Assembly (NCBI GenBank): GCA_947463165.1
Contig: CANHSW010000118.1
Span: forward strand, 1-6,725
Reading direction: 5' to 3'
DNA length: 6,725 bases
Source: Cyanobacteriota bacterium
GTDB lineage: Bacteria; Cyanobacteriota; Cyanobacteriia; PCC-6307; Cyanobiaceae
Within the stretch, counting starts at the first letter, position 1; every line of letters begins with the position of its first letter. Below, one piece after another: positions 1-6,474 of the stretch. The notes beneath the pieces are model-generated. The model did no database searches, was not told the origin of the DNA, and worked only from the letters and a program-made list of their open reading frames with translations. A program made the translations under genes and the position numbers.

Positions 1-95
1 ATACATTGCCAAGACAATGGCTCTCAAGGCACTAGAGCAGTGAGATCAAGGATTTTTTGAGATGTCCTCAAGTCGCCACTGGGGCGCCTAAGCAC

Positions 96-186
96 ACTCT
101 GGAAAACCGCCGTTTCGGCAATCCTGTCACTCGGGAACAATTGCCGCATCAGGGCTCATTTGACCCTAAGTTCGGGTTTCCAGAGT
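96..186. ncRNA. Candidate structured RNA, three-way-junction fold (strand undecided)
   Basis: An outer stem pairs 96-105 with 177-186 over ten perfect base pairs, then continues after one A/G mismatch with 107-109 pairing 173-175. Inside it are two separate hairpins. One has 116-122 (CGGCAAT) pairing 140-146 (ATTGCCG), seven perfect pairs. The other has 151-154 (AGGG) pairing 164-167 (CCCT), extended by two more pairs after a bulge. Together this is a compact three-way junction of about 91 nt in a region with no gene. Read on the - strand, two GGAAAC motifs lie nine bases apart (190-185 and 181-176). That loosely recalls the repeated GGAAA motifs of the cyanobacterial Yfr2/Cyano-1 RNAs, but I cannot confirm the consensus. 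No U-tract terminator or clear promoter frames it on either strand, so it may be part of a longer transcript or only fortuitous pairing. Confidence 0.3.
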
Positions 187-290
187 TTCCTTAACTGCGG
201 GATTAGCCATTTGACGATGCCTAGCTTTTTAGCGAAATCAGCATGACTGCTACCGCAACCGCAACTGGCACAACAGTCAAAAAAATAGCA

Positions 291-327
291 TAAAAAAGCC
301 AGGGATCAGCAAACTGAGCCCTGGCTA
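291..327 (-). terminator. Intrinsic terminator of pnp
   Basis: On the - strand an 8-bp stem (AGCCAGGG at 326-319 pairing CCCTGGCT at 304-297) is extended by four more pairs after one mismatch (317-314 with 309-306). It is capped by a four-base loop (313-310) and followed at once by TTTTTTA. The stem starts 57 bases after the pnp stop codon, in the right orientation to end that transcript. This is a textbook rho-independent terminator. Confidence 0.88.
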
Positions 328-382
328 CAAGTGTTGATTAGGCCAGAAATCCTCGAATTAAGCGGCTTTCCGGCCTGGGATC

Positions 383-2509
383 TTAAGCGGGCAGTTCGCC
401 TTGGGGAACTCCCCGCAGGGTGAGATTGATGCGACCACGGTTGTCGATTTCCCGAACTCTCACGGTTACCTGATCGCCCACATTCACCACATCCTCCACT
501 TTCTCCACTCGTGATTCACTCAACTGGGAGATGTGGATCATGCCCTCTTTGCCCGGCAGGATTTCGACGAATGCTCCGATCGGAATCACCCGAGTTACCG
601 CGCCGGTAAACACCTCTCCCTCGCTAACACGGCGGGTGAGGCCTTCGATGATCCGCTGGGCTTCTTCTGCCGCAGCGCCATCGTGGCTGGCAATAGTAAC
701 TACGCCACCATCTTCGATGTCGATCTTGGTGTTGGTGCGCTCGGTGATGCCCTTGATCGTGCGGCCGCCAGGACCGATCACGGTGCCGATCAGTTCCGGA
801 TCAATGCGGAAACTGAGCAGGCGAGGCGCGTGGGGGCTCAGGGTATTGCGGGGCTGGTCGATTGCCTCCAGCATCTTTTCAAGGATATGCAGGCGGGCGG
901 GGCGAGCCTGATTGATCGCATCACCGATGGTCTTCATCGCCAAACCAGGGATCTTCATATCCATCTGCAGGGCAGTGATCCCCTTTTCAGTGCCGGCCAC
1001 CTTGAAATCCATGTCTCCCAGGAAATCCTCGATTCCCTGGATATCGGTGAGGATGCGAATGTCATCCCCCTCTTTAATCAAGCCCATGGCGGCGCCGCTG
1101 ACCGGTGCCTTGAGCGGCACCCCTGCATCCATCAAGGCCAGGGTGCTGCCACAGACGGAACCCATCGAGGTGGAACCGTTGGAGCTGAGCACCTCGCTCA
1201 CCACCCGCAGTACGTAGGGGAAGGATTCCTTCGGCGGCAACACCGGCAGCAGAGCCCGCTCGGCCAGGGCGCCGTGGCCGATCTCGCGGCGACCAGGACT
1301 GCGCATCGGCCGGGTTTCCCCCACTGAATAGGGCGGGAAGTTGTAGTGGTGAAGATAGGTTTTCTCGTTGGACGGGTTGAGATCGTCCATCTCCTGGGCA
1401 TCGCTTGGGGTGCCGAGGGTGGCGGTGGAGAGCACCTGGGTTAGGCCCCGCTGGAACAGGCCCGATCCGTGCACGCGCTTGGGCAGCACACCCACGGCCG
1501 CACTGATCGGCCGCACCTCATCGAGGCCACGGCCATCGACGCGCTTGCCGTCCTGGAGGATCTGCAGGCGCATCAGCTTTTTGGTGAGGCTCTTGTAGCT
1601 GTTCGTCAGGGCCTTTGAGTTGCCACTGACAGCCAGCTTCACGGCGTCATCGTCCTTGAGGGTGGCGATCGCCTGGCTTACCGAAGCCTTGATCTGATCG
1701 AGCTTGGCATCTCGCTCTGCCTTGGTTTGGTCGAACTGCTTGAGGATCTTGCCAATCTCCTTGGCACATTCCTGCTCCAGGAATGCCGGCAGGATCGCAT
1801 CCTCTTGGTATTTCTCGGGCAGGATTTGCTTGATGCCCAGGTCTTGAAGCAGGGTCTGTTGGGCCCTGATCAGTTCGCCAATCGCCTCGTAGCCAAAATC
1901 AATGGCCTCGATCACGTCCTGTTCCGGCAGCTGACTGGCGCCGGCCTCCACCATCACCACGCCATCGGGGGTGCCGGCCACGATCAGGTCGAGCTCGGAA
2001 CGATCGATTTCTCGATAGCTGGGGTTGAGCACAAAGTCGTCGCCCAGCAGGCCAACCCTGACGGCGGCCATGGGGCCATAGAAGGGAATCTGGGCCAACA
2101 GGGTGGCTACCGAGGCACCGGTGGCCGCCAGCACGTCGGGGGGGACCCGCTCATCCAACGACATGCAGGTGGCCACGATCTGGAGATCGTCGCGCATCCA
2201 GCTGGGAAACAGGGGGCGGATCGGCCTGTCGATCAGGCGCGCAATCAAAGTGGCCCGCTCGGGCGGACGGCTCTCGCGCCGCATGAAGCTGCCCGGAATG
2301 CGACCGGCGGCATACAGCCGCTCCTCGTAGTCGCAGGTGAGGGGGAGGAAGTCGATGCCCTCGCGAGCAGTGGAGCGGGTGGCGGTCACCAGGACGGCCG
2401 TGTCTCCGCACTCGATCATCACTGAGCCCCCGGCTTGTGGGGCGTAGCGACCAGTGGTCAGCCGGATCTCCCGACCATCAAAGGAGATCGACTGAGATTG
2501 TCCTTGCAC
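383..2509 (-). CDS. pnp: Polyribonucleotide nucleotidyltransferase (PNPase)
   Basis: A 708-residue protein, close to the family's usual length of about 700-715. PNPase degrades RNA 3' to 5' using phosphate and releases nucleoside diphosphates. It can also add tails, which matters in cyanobacteria where it is a main polyadenylating activity (family knowledge). Visible domains: first RNase PH core about 10-145 with the RNA-binding FMRR loop at 75-78; helical linker about 225-320; second, catalytic RNase PH core about 325-545, with metal/catalytic aspartates D495 and D501 in the [13 protein letters not shown] block; KH domain with GPGG at 579-582; S1 domain about 631-700. All key residues are present, so it should be active. 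The start is GTG, chosen because translation then begins [12 protein letters not shown], as in cyanobacterial homologues; no closer ATG exists. Ribosome-binding site is weak at best. It follows rpsN on the same strand but a terminator separates them, suggesting its own promoter. Confidence 0.97.
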   Translation of the reverse strand: MQGQSQSISFDGREIRLTTGRYAPQAGGSVMIECGDTAVLVTATRSTAREGIDFLPLTCDYEERLYAAGRIPGSFMRRESRPPERATLIARLIDRPIRPLFPSWMRDDLQIVATCMSLDERVPPDVLAATGASVATLLAQIPFYGPMAAVRVGLLGDDFVLNPSYREIDRSELDLIVAGTPDGVVMVEAGASQLPEQDVIEAIDFGYEAIGELIRAQQTLLQDLGIKQILPEKYQEDAILPAFLEQECAKEIGKILKQFDQTKAERDAKLDQIKASVSQAIATLKDDDAVKLAVSGNSKALTNSYKSLTKKLMRLQILQDGKRVDGRGLDEVRPISAAVGVLPKRVHGSGLFQRGLTQVLSTATLGTPSDAQEMDDLNPSNEKTYLHHYNFPPYSVGETRPMRSPGRREIGHGALAERALLPVLPPKESFPYVLRVVSEVLSSNGSTSMGSVCGSTLALMDAGVPLKAPVSGAAMGLIKEGDDIRILTDIQGIEDFLGDMDFKVAGTEKGITALQMDMKIPGLAMKTIGDAINQARPARLHILEKMLEAIDQPRNTLSPHAPRLLSFRIDPELIGTVIGPGGRTIKGITERTNTKIDIEDGGVVTIASHDGAAAEEAQRIIEGLTRRVSEGEVFTGAVTRVIPIGAFVEILPGKEGMIHISQLSESRVEKVEDVVNVGDQVTVRVREIDNRGRINLTLRGVPQGELPA

Positions 2510-2541
2510 GTGGGCTTATGTCCGTTTTGTTGTCCCTGACG

Positions 2542-2550
2542 ATTCTTACA
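2542..2550 (-). promoter_or_regulatory. Possible extended -10 element for pnp
   Basis: On the - strand the sequence TGTAAGAAT matches an extended -10 box (TGn followed by a hexamer with four of six consensus bases). It lies about 33 bases upstream of the pnp GTG and downstream of the rpsN terminator, which is where a pnp promoter is needed. No good -35 box is seen at the usual distance. This is a suggestion from position and weak sequence match only. Confidence 0.25.
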
Positions 2551-2603
2551 TCCGGACCTGTCACCCTGGCCAGCCGCCAGCGAGGCACTGCGGCAAGCCC
2601 AAC

Positions 2604-2627
2604 AAAAAAGCGCCCAGAGGGCGCTTT
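2604..2627 (-). terminator. Intrinsic terminator of rpsN
   Basis: On the - strand a perfect 9-bp stem (AAAGCGCCC at 2627-2619, pairing GGGCGCTTT at 2615-2607) with a three-base loop is continued by further T residues, giving a run of six T. It starts 42 bases past the rpsN stop codon. The run of A on the other flank makes it formally symmetrical, but no + strand gene ends here. It should separate rpsN from pnp transcription, though readthrough is possible. Confidence 0.85.
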
Positions 2628-2668
2628 GAGACTTGCTGATCAGGTGGCTGGGGCGGCAGGGCCCAGGC

Positions 2669-2971
2669 TCACCAGGAAGACTTGACCACGCCGGGCAACT
2701 CGCCCTTGTGGGCCCGCTCGCGCAGTTGATTGCGGCAGAGACCAAAGTCGCGGTAGTAGCCGCGGGGCTTGCCGGTGGCCCAGCAGCGGTTGCGCAGCCT
2801 GGTCATGGAGCTATTGCGGGGCAGGTCCTGGATCTTGCGGTGGATCTCGAGGCGCTCCATCGGATCTGCTGCAGCCTCAAACGAGGCCTTGAGCGCGGCA
2901 CGCTTGACGGCGAAGCGATCCACAATTTTTTTGCGCTTGACATCGCGCGCAATCATCGACTTCTTCGCCAT
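2669..2971 (-). CDS. rpsN: 30S ribosomal protein S14
   Basis: A 100-residue protein matching full-length bacterial S14, a small-subunit protein that binds the 3' major (head) domain of 16S rRNA. The N-terminus [15 protein letters not shown] is basic. The conserved C-terminal half ([21 protein letters not shown], then [10 protein letters not shown] at the end) is diagnostic. It is the long, zinc-independent form: only isolated cysteines remain (in RNRC and GLCR) and the CxxC pairs of the zinc-binding paralogue are absent. Length fits this form (about 100 residues against about 61 for the zinc type). The start ATG has a short AGG a few bases upstream. It lies alone, outside the large ribosomal protein operons, between the S2P protease gene and pnp. 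It ends at an intrinsic terminator. A weak -10-like TATGGT (3010-3005, - strand) lies about 35 bases upstream. Confidence 0.97.
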   Translation of the reverse strand: MAKKSMIARDVKRKKIVDRFAVKRAALKASFEAAADPMERLEIHRKIQDLPRNSSMTRLRNRCWATGKPRGYYRDFGLCRNQLRERAHKGELPGVVKSSW

Positions 2972-3148
2972 GCGGCCTGGAGTGGATGGAATCAGTAAGG
3001 GTCAACCATAGCCTGTGGCCAGCCCACCGGTTTTGACAAACCAGCCGCCTTTGGCCTGAGGGCGCAACGAGCAGAGGTGGGCGATGGAACATTGGCCGCA
3101 ATGGGCCAGCAGGGCAGTGCAGACCGTTAGGCCCCGTGGAAGATCAAG

Positions 3149-3193
3149 CGGTTAGCCGGTTAGCAGGGCTAGCCGATTAGCAGCGCTTAGCCG
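3149..3193. repeat. Degenerate tandem repeat with TTAGC core, rseP-rpsN spacer
   Basis: TTAGC or CTAGC recurs at 3152, 3160, 3169, 3177 and 3187, spaced 8, 9, 8 and 10 bases. On the - strand this reads as alternating CGGCTAA and CTGCTAA elements, giving a period of about 17-18 bp with two full units and part of a third. Two elements can also pair as a hairpin (3157-3164 with 3168-3175, one G-T pair). It sits in the 269-base spacer 2972-3240, which otherwise holds the hairpin at 3201-3232 and no gene. Confidence 0.5.
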
Positions 3194-3200
3194 TTTGGCG

Positions 3201-3232
3201 GCTGCCAACGCCTGGGAGGCGTCCATGGCAGC
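3201..3232 (-). other. Strong stem-loop just after the rseP stop codon
   Basis: On the - strand GCTGCCA (3232-3226) pairs with TGGCAGC (3207-3201). After a three-base bulge, ACGCCT (3222-3217) pairs with AGGCGT (3213-3208) around a three-base loop. That is 13 mostly GC pairs starting 8 bases past the stop codon. No T-run follows, so it is not a standard intrinsic terminator. It may instead protect the rseP mRNA 3' end, or mark a U-tract-free terminator. Confidence 0.45.
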
Positions 3233-3240
3233 TGGGTCGC

Positions 3241-4329
3241 TCAATGGCCCAGGAGTTGCTGCACCGCGGGCAGTTGGGAGGTGTCCTTGACGATCAACAC
3301 CAGGCTCAAGCCCACCAGAAACACGAAGCCCGACTGCATGAACGCCAGCTGCAGCTTGTCTGGCAGGGGCCGGCCCCGCAGGCCTTCCAGCAGCAGCAGC
3401 ACCAGTTGCCCGCCATCCAGCAGGGGCAACGGCAGCGAGTTCAGCACCGCCAGGTTGATGGAGATCAAGGCGGCGAACATGAACAGGCTGCCGCCCCCTT
3501 GGTGGGCCAGGGATGCGCCCATCTCCACGATCTTGATCGGACCAGACACCTGACTGGCGTTTTCGCCGAAGTGGGTGATCAGGGCCCCGAAGCCAGCTGC
3601 GGTGCGCTGGGTGAGCACAACCAGGTCATGGTTGGCCCGCTGGATCGGCTCGAGGGGGCCGTGGGGGCGGCGGAAGCTCTCGCTGCCATTCGGCTGCAGC
3701 TGGGCTCCTATCCGCCCGAGACCAGCCACATCTGCTGGGGTGAGCTGCAGCTGAATGGCCTGACCGTGGCGATCGGCCCGCAGGCTGAGGCTGCGGTTGG
3801 GGCTGGTCTTGATCGCCTCCACCAACTGGGCCACGGCGTTGGTGCCGCCGCCGATGTTGACGCCATTGAGCTCCGTAATTCGATCTCCCAGCTCCAGGCC
3901 TGCCTGGGCTGCGGCCAGGCCGGGTTGCACGCCGGCCACCAACACGCCCGGTTGAGTACTGATGCCAGAAGGGATGCCCACCACCACTCCCTGGGCCACC
4001 AACACCAGCCAGGCCAGGGCGAGGTTGGCGATTACGCCGGCGGCGATCACCAGGGCCCGCTGGTGCAGGGGGCGGTTGGAGAGCAGGTTGGGGTCATCCT
4101 TGGCAATGGCGCTTTCCTCGTCGTCGTCTGGGAAAGCCACAAACCCGCCGAGCGGAATGGCCCGCAGGGCAAATTGCACGCCGCGGCGCTGGCGCTGCAG
4201 CAGCACCGGTCCGAAACCGATCGAAAAGCCACTTACCCGGATGCCCTGCCAGGTGGCGGCGAAGAAGTGGCCCGCTTCATGCACCACGATCAGCAGGGCC
4301 AAAATCGCCAAAGCAGCCAAAACACCCAT
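3241..4329 (-). CDS. rseP: RseP-type site-2 intramembrane zinc metalloprotease (M50)
   Basis: A 362-residue membrane protein of the site-2 protease family, which cuts substrates such as anti-sigma factors or remnant signal peptides inside the membrane. The zinc-binding, catalytic HEAGH motif is at 17-21 in the first hydrophobic segment. It is followed by FSIGFGP (35-41) and the re-entrant loop region ending IPLGGFVAF (58-66), all as in E. coli RseP. N102 in the second membrane segment (about 90-115) fits the conserved GxxxN position. One PDZ domain spans about 125-200. The second metal motif, N297-x-x-P-x-P-x-L-D-G (D305), lies in the third segment, and a last hydrophobic segment is at about 328-348. 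With one PDZ domain it is shorter than E. coli RseP (two PDZ, about 450 residues), which is usual for cyanobacteria. All catalytic residues are present. The native substrate cannot be told from sequence. A GGTGG stretch lies just upstream of the ATG. Confidence 0.93.
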   Translation of the reverse strand: MGVLAALAILALLIVVHEAGHFFAATWQGIRVSGFSIGFGPVLLQRQRRGVQFALRAIPLGGFVAFPDDDEESAIAKDDPNLLSNRPLHQRALVIAAGVIANLALAWLVLVAQGVVVGIPSGISTQPGVLVAGVQPGLAAAQAGLELGDRITELNGVNIGGGTNAVAQLVEAIKTSPNRSLSLRADRHGQAIQLQLTPADVAGLGRIGAQLQPNGSESFRRPHGPLEPIQRANHDLVVLTQRTAAGFGALITHFGENASQVSGPIKIVEMGASLAHQGGGSLFMFAALISINLAVLNSLPLPLLDGGQLVLLLLEGLRGRPLPDKLQLAFMQSGFVFLVGLSLVLIVKDTSQLPAVQQLLGH

Positions 4330-4448
4330 CTAGATCCACCCGACACTCACTCCATTGTGAAGGGAGCCGTGCGGGAGTGCGCCATCGCAGGGGACAAATC
4401 CCAGCGAACCCCGCTTCGCCCTACTCAGCCATCGGCAAGCCTGCCAAG

Positions 4449-4510
4449 CCCTGATTGCTGCCACCAGTCCCTGATTAACACCACCAAAGCCTGATTAATT
4501 CTGATCAGCA
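4449..4510. repeat. 20-bp degenerate tandem repeat with CCTGAT motifs
   Basis: CTGATT recurs in exact 20-base register at 4451, 4471 and 4491. The first two units also share CCACCA at the same offset (13 of 20 positions identical). The third unit begins CTGATTAATT and then diverges into the palindrome CTGATCAG (4501-4508). Further CCCTGATC copies lie at 4551 and 4612 outside the register. On the - strand, the sense for the flanking genes, the motif reads ATCAGGG. Confidence 0.55.
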
Positions 4511-4632
4511 CTAAGGAAGCTCTGGCGAACCCGAGCCAAGGCCAATTAAACCCTGATCCAACAAAGGTTACCGCGTGGTAGACGCATCAAAACGGCGGCA
4601 TCACAGATTCTCCCTGATCAATTTCGCACAGA

Positions 4633-4660
4633 AAAAATTAATCTGCCAAATGCTAATTTG
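4633..4660 (-). terminator. Weak possible terminator of serS
   Basis: On the - strand CAAAT (4660-4656) pairs with ATTTG (4651-4647) around a four-base loop, and a run of six T follows at 4638-4633 after eight unpaired bases. The stem is short and AT-rich and the gap to the T-run is long, so termination here would be inefficient. It overlaps the last two units of the 16-bp repeat array. Confidence 0.2.
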
Positions 4661-4718
4661 CCAAAATGACAAGCAGCCGCAATACTAAGCAGCCGCAATA
4701 CTAATCAGCCGTAATTCT
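4639..4718. repeat. 16-bp tandem repeat overlapping the serS stop codon
   Basis: Five units in 16-base register: 4703-4718, 4687-4702, 4671-4686, 4655-4670 and 4639-4654. The units at 4671 and 4687 are identical (AAGCAGCCGCAATACT on +). The 4703 unit differs at three positions, and it is coding, covering the end of serS up to the stop codon. The last two units are degenerate but keep the ATT...GGC...ATT pattern read on the - strand. The TAG of serS (4703-4701) is repeated 16 bases downstream and again, in frame, 48 bases downstream. Confidence 0.8.
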
Positions 4719-5984
4719 ATCGGACCCGAAATAGGGCCAGAGGGCGGCGGGCAAGCTGACGCTGCCATCAGCTTGTTGACCTGTTTCCAACAGGGCGGCC
4801 ATGGTGCGGCCTATGGCCAGACCACTGCCATTAAGGGTGTGCACCAGTTGGGTGCCCTTGGCGTCTTTGCAGCGGATAGAAGAGCGGCGGGCTTGGAAGT
4901 CTGCGCAGGTGCTGCAACTGGAAATCTCGCGGTAGGTGCCGGCACCGGGTAGCCAGACCTCCAAATCGAAGGTACGGGCCGCCGAAAAGCCCAGGTCGCC
5001 GGTGCAGAGCTCCACCTTGCGGTAGGGCAGCTCCAGGGCCTCCAGCACCGCCTCGGCATCGGCGGTGAGGGCGGCGTGGGCCTGCTCCGATTGCTGAGGA
5101 TGGACAAACCAGTACAACTCCACCTTGTTGAATTGGTGTAGCCGGATCAGTCCGCGCGTATCGCGGCCATAGCTGCCCGCTTCCCGCCGGAAGCAGGGGG
5201 TATAGGCCACGTAGCGCAGCGGCAGTTGATCGCCCGGCAGCACCTCGTCGCGGTGAAATGAGGTGATCGGCACCTCGGCGGTGGGCGTCAGCCAGAGGTC
5301 GTCGTCGGCACAGCGAAAGCTCTCCTCGGCGAATTTCGGCAGCTGACCGGAACCGGTGAGGCTGGCGCTGTTCACCAGGATCGGCGGCAACACCTCGCGA
5401 TAGCCCTTGCGGCTGTGCAGATCGAGCATGAACTGGATCAGGCAGCGCTCCAGTCGAGCCCCCTGGCCCAGCAGGGTGATGAAGCGGCTCTGGGCGATGC
5501 GCACCGAGCGCTCGGTTTCAAACAGCCCCAGGCGCTCGCCAATTTGCCAGTGTTCTTCTAATCCCGCTTCCACCCGGGGCGTGCCCCAGCACTTCACCTC
5601 CACGTTGTCGGCCTCGTGGCGGCCATCGGGGGTCTGGGCGGAAGGCAGGTTGGGCAGGGCGGCGATCTCGGCGTGGAGTCGGCTGGCCAAGGCCTTTTCC
5701 TGCTCCTCCAGGGCAGCAACCTGCTGCTTGATCCGGTTGCCTTGTTCGCGCAGCTGCTGCACGGCTGGGGAATCGGCAGCCGCGCCGGTTCGGATGCACT
5801 GGCCCACTTCCTTGCCAATGCGATTGCCCTCAGCCTGCAGGTCGCTGCGCTGTTCCTGGAGATCCCGCTCCTCGCTGGCGAGCCGCTGCAGGGCCTGGAT
5901 ATCAAGCTGCATGCCGCGCCGGCCCAGCTGAGTGGCGATCAGCTCGGGATTGGTGCGCAACAGGCGCTGATCCAGCACGGTCAT
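4701..5984 (-). CDS. serS: Seryl-tRNA synthetase (class II)
   Basis: A 427-residue enzyme that charges tRNA-Ser (and tRNA-Sec where present) with serine in the cytoplasm; the length is normal for the bacterial family. The N-terminal antiparallel coiled-coil arm that grips the long variable arm of tRNA-Ser spans about 30-105 and is rich in Q, E, R and L heptads. Class II core: motif 1 region about 195-218 (REVLPPILVNSASLTGSGQLPKF), the serine-pocket TAE at 235-237, motif 2 with FRREAG at 265-270, the KVE site at 287-289, EISSCSTC at 353-360, and motif 3 NGSGLAIGRT at 385-394 with the ATP-binding R393. All look intact. The start is uncertain by two codons: the ATG gives MTVLDQRLLR, but the GTG at codon 3 would give MLDQRLLR, which resembles many homologues. 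No clear ribosome-binding site is seen. The final ITAD lies within a tandem repeat unit. Confidence 0.97.
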   Translation of the reverse strand: MTVLDQRLLRTNPELIATQLGRRGMQLDIQALQRLASEERDLQEQRSDLQAEGNRIGKEVGQCIRTGAAADSPAVQQLREQGNRIKQQVAALEEQEKALASRLHAEIAALPNLPSAQTPDGRHEADNVEVKCWGTPRVEAGLEEHWQIGERLGLFETERSVRIAQSRFITLLGQGARLERCLIQFMLDLHSRKGYREVLPPILVNSASLTGSGQLPKFAEESFRCADDDLWLTPTAEVPITSFHRDEVLPGDQLPLRYVAYTPCFRREAGSYGRDTRGLIRLHQFNKVELYWFVHPQQSEQAHAALTADAEAVLEALELPYRKVELCTGDLGFSAARTFDLEVWLPGAGTYREISSCSTCADFQARRSSIRCKDAKGTQLVHTLNGSGLAIGRTMAALLETGQQADGSVSLPAALWPYFGSDRITAD

Positions 5985-6030
5985 CGAGCAAGTGGCCCGA
6001 GCCTAGGGACCGGCCGTACCGCCAACTGCA

Positions 6031-6086
6031 CCTGTGAGCTGACGCCAATCCTGTGAGCTGAAGGCAATCCTGGGATAGGCACCAAT
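6031..6086. repeat. 19-bp tandem repeat in the nifU-serS spacer
   Basis: Units at 6031-6049 and 6050-6068 agree at 17 of 19 positions (CCTGTGAGCTGACGCCAAT and the same with two changes). A third, diverged unit at 6069-6086 keeps CCTG at its start and CCAAT at its end. It fills about half of the 119-base spacer 5985-6103. No terminator or clear serS promoter is visible in the rest, so nifU and serS could be co-transcribed. Confidence 0.7.
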
Positions 6087-6103
6087 CCGGGCGGCAGCGG
6101 CGC

Positions 6104-6403
6104 TCAGAGCACCTGCACCACTTCAGACACTTCGGGAATCGCTTCCCGCAACTTGCGCTCCAGGCCCATTTTGAGGGTCATGGTGCTGCTGGGGCAGGAT
6201 CCGCAGGCCCCCTGGAGGCGCACCTTCACGATCGGGCCGTCGATCTCCACCACTTCGACGTTGCCGCCATCGGCCATCAAGTAGGGGCGCACCTCATCGA
6301 GGGCCCGCTCCACGTTGGCCAGGGTGAGCGCCCGCGGATCGTCCTGGGCAGCAGCTGGGATGGCGGCGTCGCTGACGGTCAGCGGCTCGGTTTCGGTGGT
6401 CAT
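6104..6403 (-). CDS. NifU C-terminal-domain Fe-S cluster scaffold (Nfu/CnfU type)
   Basis: A 99-residue protein consisting of a single NifU C-terminal (Nfu) domain from about residue 26 to the end. The block [20 protein letters not shown], then [20 protein letters not shown] and [16 protein letters not shown], is nearly identical to what I recall of the cyanobacterial CnfU family. C67 and C70 form the CxxC motif that holds a labile cluster between two subunits. The role is to receive an Fe-S cluster and pass it to targets such as ferredoxin or photosystem I (family knowledge; not shown here). The first 25 or so residues are an acidic, alanine-rich extension beyond the short CnfU form; it is probably flexible, and the only ATG upstream of the domain supports including it. 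It is divergent from lepA and 119 bases upstream of serS. Confidence 0.93.
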   Translation of the reverse strand: MTTETEPLTVSDAAIPAAAQDDPRALTLANVERALDEVRPYLMADGGNVEVVEIDGPIVKVRLQGACGSCPSSTMTLKMGLERKLREAIPEVSEVVQVL

Positions 6404-6462
6404 GGATCAGGGGCGTGCGTTGTTTGAGCTTAGGTAAGGCAGGTGCGCCCTGGCCCGATCTG

Positions 6463-6474
6463 CAGAGGCCTCTG
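6463..6474. promoter_or_regulatory. 12-bp perfect palindrome between divergent nifU-like gene and lepA
   Basis: CAGAGGCCTCTG is a perfect 12-bp palindrome near the middle of the 144-base divergent spacer 6404-6547, which must hold the promoters of both genes. The position suits an operator for a dimeric regulator, but only one copy is present and it matches no operator I recognise. I could not place a convincing -35/-10 pair for either gene; TATACC at 6536 is too near the lepA start to be a normal -10. Confidence 0.25.

Larger units (their letters stand above)
1..382. other. Non-coding region downstream of pnp, no gene recognised
   Basis: I find no protein-coding gene here on either strand. 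The right part holds the pnp terminator (297-326). The middle (96-186) can fold into a branched RNA-like structure, described separately. Smaller hairpins are visible at 4-19 (CATTG/CAATG), 57-71 (TTGAG/CTCAA) and 74-86 (CGCC/GGCG). No tRNA, tmRNA, RNase P, SRP RNA or 6S RNA signature that I know could be matched. The only small reading frame of note, 243-293 on +, encodes a low-complexity 16-residue peptide with no ribosome-binding site, and I do not call it. Confidence 0.6.
4330..4700. other. 371-base serS-rseP spacer, no gene, repeat-rich
   Basis: No coding region is supported on either strand. It is visibly more AT-rich than the genes near its serS end. It contains a 16-bp tandem array continuing out of serS (4639-4718), a 20-bp tandem array (4449-4510) and scattered CCTGAT motifs up to 4618. 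The leader of rseP must begin somewhere here if rseP has its own promoter, but I see no convincing -35/-10 pair. TTTAAT at 4549-4544 on the - strand is the best -10-like hexamer and lacks a partner. Confidence 0.6.

Noticed and set aside
72..88. GCCACTG motif considered as part of a cobalamin riboswitch
   Set aside because: The other conserved riboswitch elements could not be found around it, and no gene starts nearby to be controlled.
243..293. Small + strand frame encoding a 16-residue Thr/Ala-rich peptide
   Set aside because: No ribosome-binding site, low-complexity product, and it runs into the A-rich flank of the pnp terminator. Such a short frame is expected by chance.
533..1327. Long + strand open frame (264 codons) opposite pnp
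   Set aside because: It lies antisense to the conserved RNase PH, KH and S1 regions of PNPase, and the product shows no domain or family resemblance. It is a composition shadow. The 232-codon frame at 1727-2425 is rejected for the same reason.
1665..1672. HIP1 octamer GCGATCGC
   Set aside because: A single copy inside pnp. It is not enriched across the window, so it has no meaning beyond a weak cyanobacterial hint.
2877..3101. - strand open frame overlapping the rpsN start in another frame
   Set aside because: It runs out of frame through the conserved N-terminus of S14, and its product has no recognisable features.
3090..3103. Hairpin CATTG/CAATG in the rpsN leader
   Set aside because: Only five AT-containing pairs around a four-base loop; expected by chance and without a conserved partner motif.
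3149..3193. Short repeats considered as a CRISPR array
   Set aside because: Units are only 8-10 or 17-18 bp, lack unique spacers of constant length, and no cas genes are present. The same applies to the other spacer repeats.
3244..4494. Long + strand open frame (416 codons) opposite rseP
   Set aside because: It mirrors rseP almost exactly. Its product is Q-, H- and G-rich low-complexity sequence with no recognisable domain, while the - strand product has all S2P motifs. Long antisense frames are expected in GC-rich genes.
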